The translations under genes and the position numbers were made by a program. Positions 60,113 to 64,000 of a DNA stretch of 64,000 nucleotides are shown piece after piece. Each line of letters begins with the position of its first letter. Positions within the stretch are counted from its first letter, which is position 1. The notes under the pieces were generated by a model. It was not told the origin of the DNA, searched no databases, and was given only the letters and a program-made list of their open reading frames with translations. Source of the DNA: Ctena decussata (Eukaryota > Mollusca > Bivalvia > Lucinida > Lucinidae); assembly GCA_963989385.1 (NCBI GenBank), contig OZ022508.1, positions 31,518,166-31,582,165 on the forward strand, in the 5' to 3' direction.

Positions 60113-60157
60113 CAGAGAGAGAGAGAGGTAACACAAAGAGAGAGAGAGAGAGAGAGA
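60113..60157. repeat. GA microsatellite, interrupted
   Basis: Two GA runs separated by GGTAACACAAA. Confidence 0.9.
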
Positions 60158-60354
60158 CTCACTGGGTAATTTTGGGATTGAGGGGGGTCATTAAAATGCA
60201 GTTATATAGTTATATTTCAGAGAAACATGGAGAGAAAAACAAATAAAATAAAAAATAAAGAAATTTGGAGTATCATGCAGTTATTCTACTTATTTTTCAT
60301 TGAGTTAACCTCGACTAATGACGTTGTTGCGCAAAATGTATGACCGCCCTCTCT

Positions 60355-60412
60355 GTATGGCCAAGCCAAGTAAACGCAGATTGCGTGGGTTCGAATCCCA
60401 GTCTTCTGGAAT
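60355..60412 (+). other. tRNA-like fragment with box B
   Basis: GTGGGTTCGAATCCCAG at about 60386-60402 is a good TPsiC arm and box B. No matching box A or acceptor arm was found upstream, so it is a SINE or tRNA relic at most. Confidence 0.4.
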
Positions 60413-60890
60413 GTCCTTCTTAATAACAAATCTAGATTTTAGACTACTTTTTGTGCCAACTGCAGTGTTGGCGATTGCTCAAATGGTTACATGTAAAGTA
60501 ATAGAGAACCGAAAGAGAATAAAATGTCGTAGCTGCAGAAGCAGCATGCAACAGCATGATTTTCAGCTCAGACCTATACCCATGTTCCTACATCTTTCAA
60601 GCCTTCGTGATGTCATATAAGCATAATCCAAAGGACTGCAAAAATAAGATAAAATAATTAAAAAAAACTTCCTTTCCAGTATACTCGTGGATTTCAGATT
60701 TCAGCGCAGTAGGAGCAAGTTAAGAAATTAGACTTAAGAAAACTAAACCTATATTCAACAGAGCAGTTTGTTGGTGAGCCACATGCATGCTGCTGTATTA
60801 ATGAGGGTGCAACAATAAATACAAAGTAGAAACATTCACAAGCATTGCTTGCTGATAAGTAGTGTTTGCCTTTTTTGGATCAAAACTTAA

Positions 60891-61100
60891 ACTGGCAATA
60901 GCAATTTTACATTAAAATCGCTCCTGCCAGTCGACTGGCAATAGCGATTTTATGTCGAAATCGCTATTAATAGTCAACTGGCAATAGCGATTTTACGTTG
61001 AAATCGCTATTACCAGTCAACTGGCAATAGCGATTTTACGTTAAAAATAGCGAATTCACGTCAAAATGGCTATTACCAGTCGACTGGCAATAGCCATTCC
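60891..61100. repeat. 43-bp double-palindrome minisatellite, second array
   Basis: Centres GTCGAC or GTCAAC at 60930, 60973, 61016 and 61079 (spacing 43, 43, 63). The arms AATAGCGATTTTACGTT/AAATCGCTATT are as at 28721. An AAAT run follows directly (61105-61145). Confidence 0.9.
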
Positions 61101-61104
61101 GATA

Positions 61105-61105
61105 A

Positions 61106-61140
<35 letters not shown>

Positions 61141-61145
61141 ATAGA
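61105..61145. repeat. AAAT microsatellite
   Basis: Pure AATA repeat of about 40 bp. Confidence 0.95.
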
Positions 61146-61552
61146 AAAATAAAAAATGAATTTTTACTTCATGAGTTTATGATGGGGTTCTGCTTTAAAG
61201 TATATGTGAAATATTGGTCTGTCTAATTTTCAGTGTCTATTGCACTAATTGTCTAGTTTAACTGAAGTTTAAAGAAGTATTACTTCAGCAGCTAAAATCT
61301 CTATTAGGTTGCTAGGTACAGTTCTAAGAAGCATTACCGTACCATGTCGTGTATGTTCAGAAATGGTTGAAAAACTAGCGGCTACATGCAATATCTACAT
61401 GGAAGTCGTTTTTGCATGCCATAACTTATATGCATGCTCTCAGAAGTAAGGATAAAAACATTTTTATTTACGTTACTTTCGACAATACAAAAATTCAGGA
61501 CGACCCGGTATGCGTCTAATAAATGAAATAAAAATATGAGCAGCCTCATGAC

Positions 61553-61765
61553 AAAACCAGCAAGTTGTCATGTGCGCCCAGCAAAGGCTCAAGCCAGTCC
61601 GCACATTCTGACCAGAGTCTTCGCTGGGCGCTAAATGGGTAGCTAAGGGTCTAAGCTTTATTCATGCGGACAGCAAAGACTCTGATCAGACTAGATGGAT
61701 GCCCAGGCTGATAGGAGGCCTCGCTGGGTGTACGTCATTTTGTTGGCTTTGTCATGAGACGGCTC
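61553..61765. mobile_element. Multi-stem foldback element (family F2), second copy
   Basis: CAGAGTCTTCGCTG (61614) pairs with CAGCAAAGACTCTG (61671), and an outer stem joins CAAAACCAGCAAGTTGTCAT with the complement near 61735-61755. TGCGCCCAGCAAAGGCTC and CCTCGCTGGGTGTAC form an intermediate pair. It matches 18081-18250 in inverse orientation. Confidence 0.65.
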
Positions 61766-62039
61766 TTATGTTTTCTGGCATTAAAAGAAAATTCCTTCAT
61801 AGTTTCTCAGTGTCAGAACAGATAAATAATTAGACATAATATACCATTATAGAAACTTATTACAAAAGCCTTGGTTCTCCCTACATATAGATAGCCAAGA
61901 CGGGAACAAATCAAGAGGCTTACTTTGAATGCACTGATATCCCTGATATACTTTTCGGTATTTTTGAAAACCGTCATTTGCGCACGCATACACACTCCAT
62001 GTAATACTCATAAGAGGTGTTTGGAGAACTTGGCAGATT

Positions 62040-63028
62040 CAGCAGATTCCTGCCTTTCCGGGCTGCGCTTCCTTATCTTCTCGTTTCTTTTTTTCGCAAC
62101 ATAAGATCATTATTTTTTTTTTCAGAAAACGCTTGTCTTATAATCGGCATTTAGCTTAGAGACCTTTTTTAAAGGGTGCGAAAAATATATCATTAAATAT
62201 TGCAAAAAGGGAGATATTAGGTCGCACAGACTACCTTCCCTCTCTTCCCGGCTGCCTTCCTTGCTCATCCCGCGAATTTTATAGCACCAAAATATCATAA
62301 AAATTCCAACATAACTATTTATTTTATATTAATTTTGATATTTAGATAAGAGTCTTTTATCTAAAATAATGCCTAATTTGCCTAGATAGCTTACAGAAGA
62401 GAGATATTGAAACTCCTATCTTCCCGGCTGCCTTCCCGGCTCTTCCCGGAATTTTTGAAATATCAAAAAGTCATCAAAAACTTAACAAAAATGATTTCAT
62501 ACCCAATATTTAGATTAGAGCCTTTTCTTTGAAATGATGCCTATTTTGTTTAGATATCTTATACAGAAAGATAGATATTGAATCCGAAAGACAACTAGCC
62601 CCATCTTCCCGGCTGCCTTACCGGCTCTTCCCGGAATTTTTAAAGTATCAAAAAGTCATCAAAACTCAACAAAAGCTATTTATTTTATATTCAATATTTA
62701 GATAAGCGTCTTCTCTTTAAAATGATGTCTAATTTGGTTAGATATGTTATACAGGAAGATAGATATTGAATCCGAAAGACAACTACCCCTATCTTCCCGG
62801 CTGCCTTCCCGTCTCTTCCCGGAATTTTCAAAGTACCAAAATGTCATCAAAAACTCAACAAAAACTATTTATTTTATATTCAATATTTAGATTAGAGTCT
62901 CTTCTTAAAAATGATGCCTAATGTGTTTAGATATCTGATACAGAAAGATAGATATTGAAACCGATAGATAACTACACTCCATCTTCCCGGCTTTTTCTTC
63001 CCGGACTTCCCGGCGATTAGCGTGCACC
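62040..63028 (-). repeat. Satellite element (family C), about 185-bp monomer, 5-6 units
   Basis: TTCCCGGCTGCCTTCCCGG recurs at 62245, 62421, 62606 and 62794, with a shortened last unit at 62984 and a decayed first unit near 62055 (spacing 176-190). The AT-rich half contains TTTAGATATCTTATACAG. Inverted, it shares its end GCCGGGAAGTCC and GGTGCAC(A/G)CTAAT with 24479. It ends 18 bp before the candidate start codon at 63047. Confidence 0.88.
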
Positions 63029-63046
63029 TAAGAAACAACAACAACA

Positions 63047-63190
63047 ATGGCTGCGCCCATAGTGAAATGGGCTGAGTCTTTGAAAGACGTTTTTGATAGC
63101 ATTTATAAAGCAGGTGAAACTACCGTTTTCAAGAAATCGTCGACCGACATTGAAAGAATATGGTTTCTTCGCAATAGAATTGATCTAAAG
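63047..63190 (+). CDS. Candidate first coding exon of an unknown gene
   Basis: An ATG in a favourable context (AACAACAATGG) opens 48 codons beginning MAAPIVKWAESLKDVFDSIY, with balanced amino-acid use and codon positions that look coding. Near the end, CTAAAGTATGTATC holds a splice-donor-like GTATGT at 63190-63195, so the exon would end at 63189 in phase 2; read through, a stop follows at 63215-63217. The next exon was not found before the window ends, so the gene would continue to the right or be broken. No family was recognised. It starts 18 bp after the satellite element, which raises the alternative that it belongs to a mobile element. The end is uncertain by a base. Confidence 0.45.
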
Positions 63191-63439
63191 TATGTATCAG
63201 TCAAAATAACTCCATGAATATTTACTGTAGAATAACTTGTTTCCGACCGGCACTAGTATACGTCCGAAACAGAATTGTTTACTGTTGATACGCCCAAAGA
63301 CAATATCATTCGCGAGAACCTAGCATTAGGAAAGCTAGACCCTAGCCCGTACAAGAGAAGGTAACTTAGCAACTAAATCCTCTGCACACTGCGCAGCAGA
63401 AAGCAGGCAATCCTCCAGGAGTTAACTAGTACTTGCCTT

Positions 63440-63595
63440 CTTTCTTGTGTTTTCGTACAACTATGGGGCTCTGGGATATTTGGTGCCAGAGATGTTTCCC
63501 AGGACATTTTGTCCCACAAGTTTCGTCCCATTTTTGTTCCTGAGATGTTTCGTCCCATATTTCTGGGACATTTCTATCTATCTATCTATCCCTCT
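63440..63595. repeat. GTCCCA/TTTCGTCCCA short repeats and TCTA run
   Basis: GGGACA/TGTCCC words with GAGATGTTT(C) recur several times (63483-63570), then a TCTA run (63573-63590). Probably the edge of an unrecognised element. Confidence 0.55.
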
Positions 63596-63754
63596 ATATT
63601 GAAGACGATTATTTTAATCATTACCTCAGGTGTGGTGGGTGGCTAAATTTAGAAGTTAGCTCAGGGAAAAACAAACTTTTTGGTGGGCTATTAAAACTAT
63701 TTACAAGAAGCAGATCAGAGGCATGCTAAAACTACATGCCTCTGGAGTGATAAT

Positions 63755-64000
63755 CTAAATAAGGGCCTTAAACTCCTCAGCGGTTTTGGCAGAAACTGCC
63801 GAAGAGGGGGGACTATTCCACACAGGAATAGTCCTGGGGGAAAATGAATTTTTCAGGGCATCACTTTACGCAAGGTATCTAGTGTATTGTGAGTCATGAG
63901 GTGCCCTAGTCCTTCTCAACTTTGGTGCTGGGGTCAAGTACTTTTCCTTCTCAAGGGACACTGTACCAGAATGAATCTTGTAAAAGAAGGTTAAGGAGGA
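63755..64000 (-). pseudogene. Non-LTR retrotransposon C-terminal fragment at the window edge
   Basis: The minus strand reads KIHSGTVSLEKEKYLTPAP, then APHDSQYTRYLA, a stop (63866-63868 on the plus strand), SDALKNSFSPRTIPVWNS and SAVSAKTAEEFKALI before a stop at 63755-63757. The pattern of an S(F)FPRTIP.WN.LP core followed by A.T.E.FKA is the C-terminus of many Jockey/CR1-like elements. The reverse transcriptase domain would lie beyond 64000. Apart from the one stop the frame is intact. Confidence 0.85.

Overview
The window looks like intergenic, repeat-dominated DNA from an animal, most likely a marine bivalve mollusc (moderate confidence; the species cannot be fixed). The reasons are: no bacterial-style gene packing; tRNA-derived SINEs on both strands; fragments of several non-LTR retrotransposons; a mariner relic; and satellite-bearing mobile elements whose monomers and terminal hairpins are of the type described in bivalves as 'pearl' or Helentron-like elements. 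I found no complete host protein-coding gene. The only host-exon candidate is a short reading frame at 63047-63190, followed by a consensus-like splice donor. Nearly all open frames over 60 codons are chance frames inside repeats.

Layout. 1-5.3 kb: an RTE-like reverse transcriptase tail, simple repeats, a small satellite element with a 3' hairpin, then AT-rich DNA with nothing recognised. 5.3-6.3 kb: a mariner copy with TIRs and TA duplications. 6.6-13.5 kb: a retroposon copy, SINEs, microsatellites, a foldback element (11.0-11.5 kb) and a Helentron-like element (12.2-13.5 kb). 13.5-19 kb: mostly unassigned AT-rich DNA with one TIR MITE and one hairpin element. 19.2-22.1 kb: two satellite arrays of about 145-150 bp monomer; the second has hairpin ends. 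22.7-24.4 kb: a LINE split by a MITE. 24.4-36.6 kb: another satellite element, SINEs, a palindromic minisatellite, and TIR elements with long G runs.

36.7-56.1 kb is the most striking part. A 32-bp segment at 36675 is repeated perfectly, in inverse orientation, at 56033-56064. Inside it lie two more inverted matches and two 4-5 kb arrays of one 70-bp satellite in opposite orientations, around an 8.8-kb centre. The whole is a 19.4-kb inverted-repeat structure, into which later elements have inserted: a TTAA-flanked foldback, a G-rich TIR element that itself carries a retroposon, SINEs, and a satellite element interrupted by a 702-bp insertion.

56.1-64 kb: hairpin clusters, SINE and retroposon copies, a second 43-bp palindromic array, a 185-bp satellite array ending just before the candidate exon, and a LINE fragment running off the right edge.

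The window is therefore mainly a record of nested transposition. Target-site duplications and interrupted frames or arrays give the relative order of several insertions. All matches were made by eye; no alignment or database search was run.
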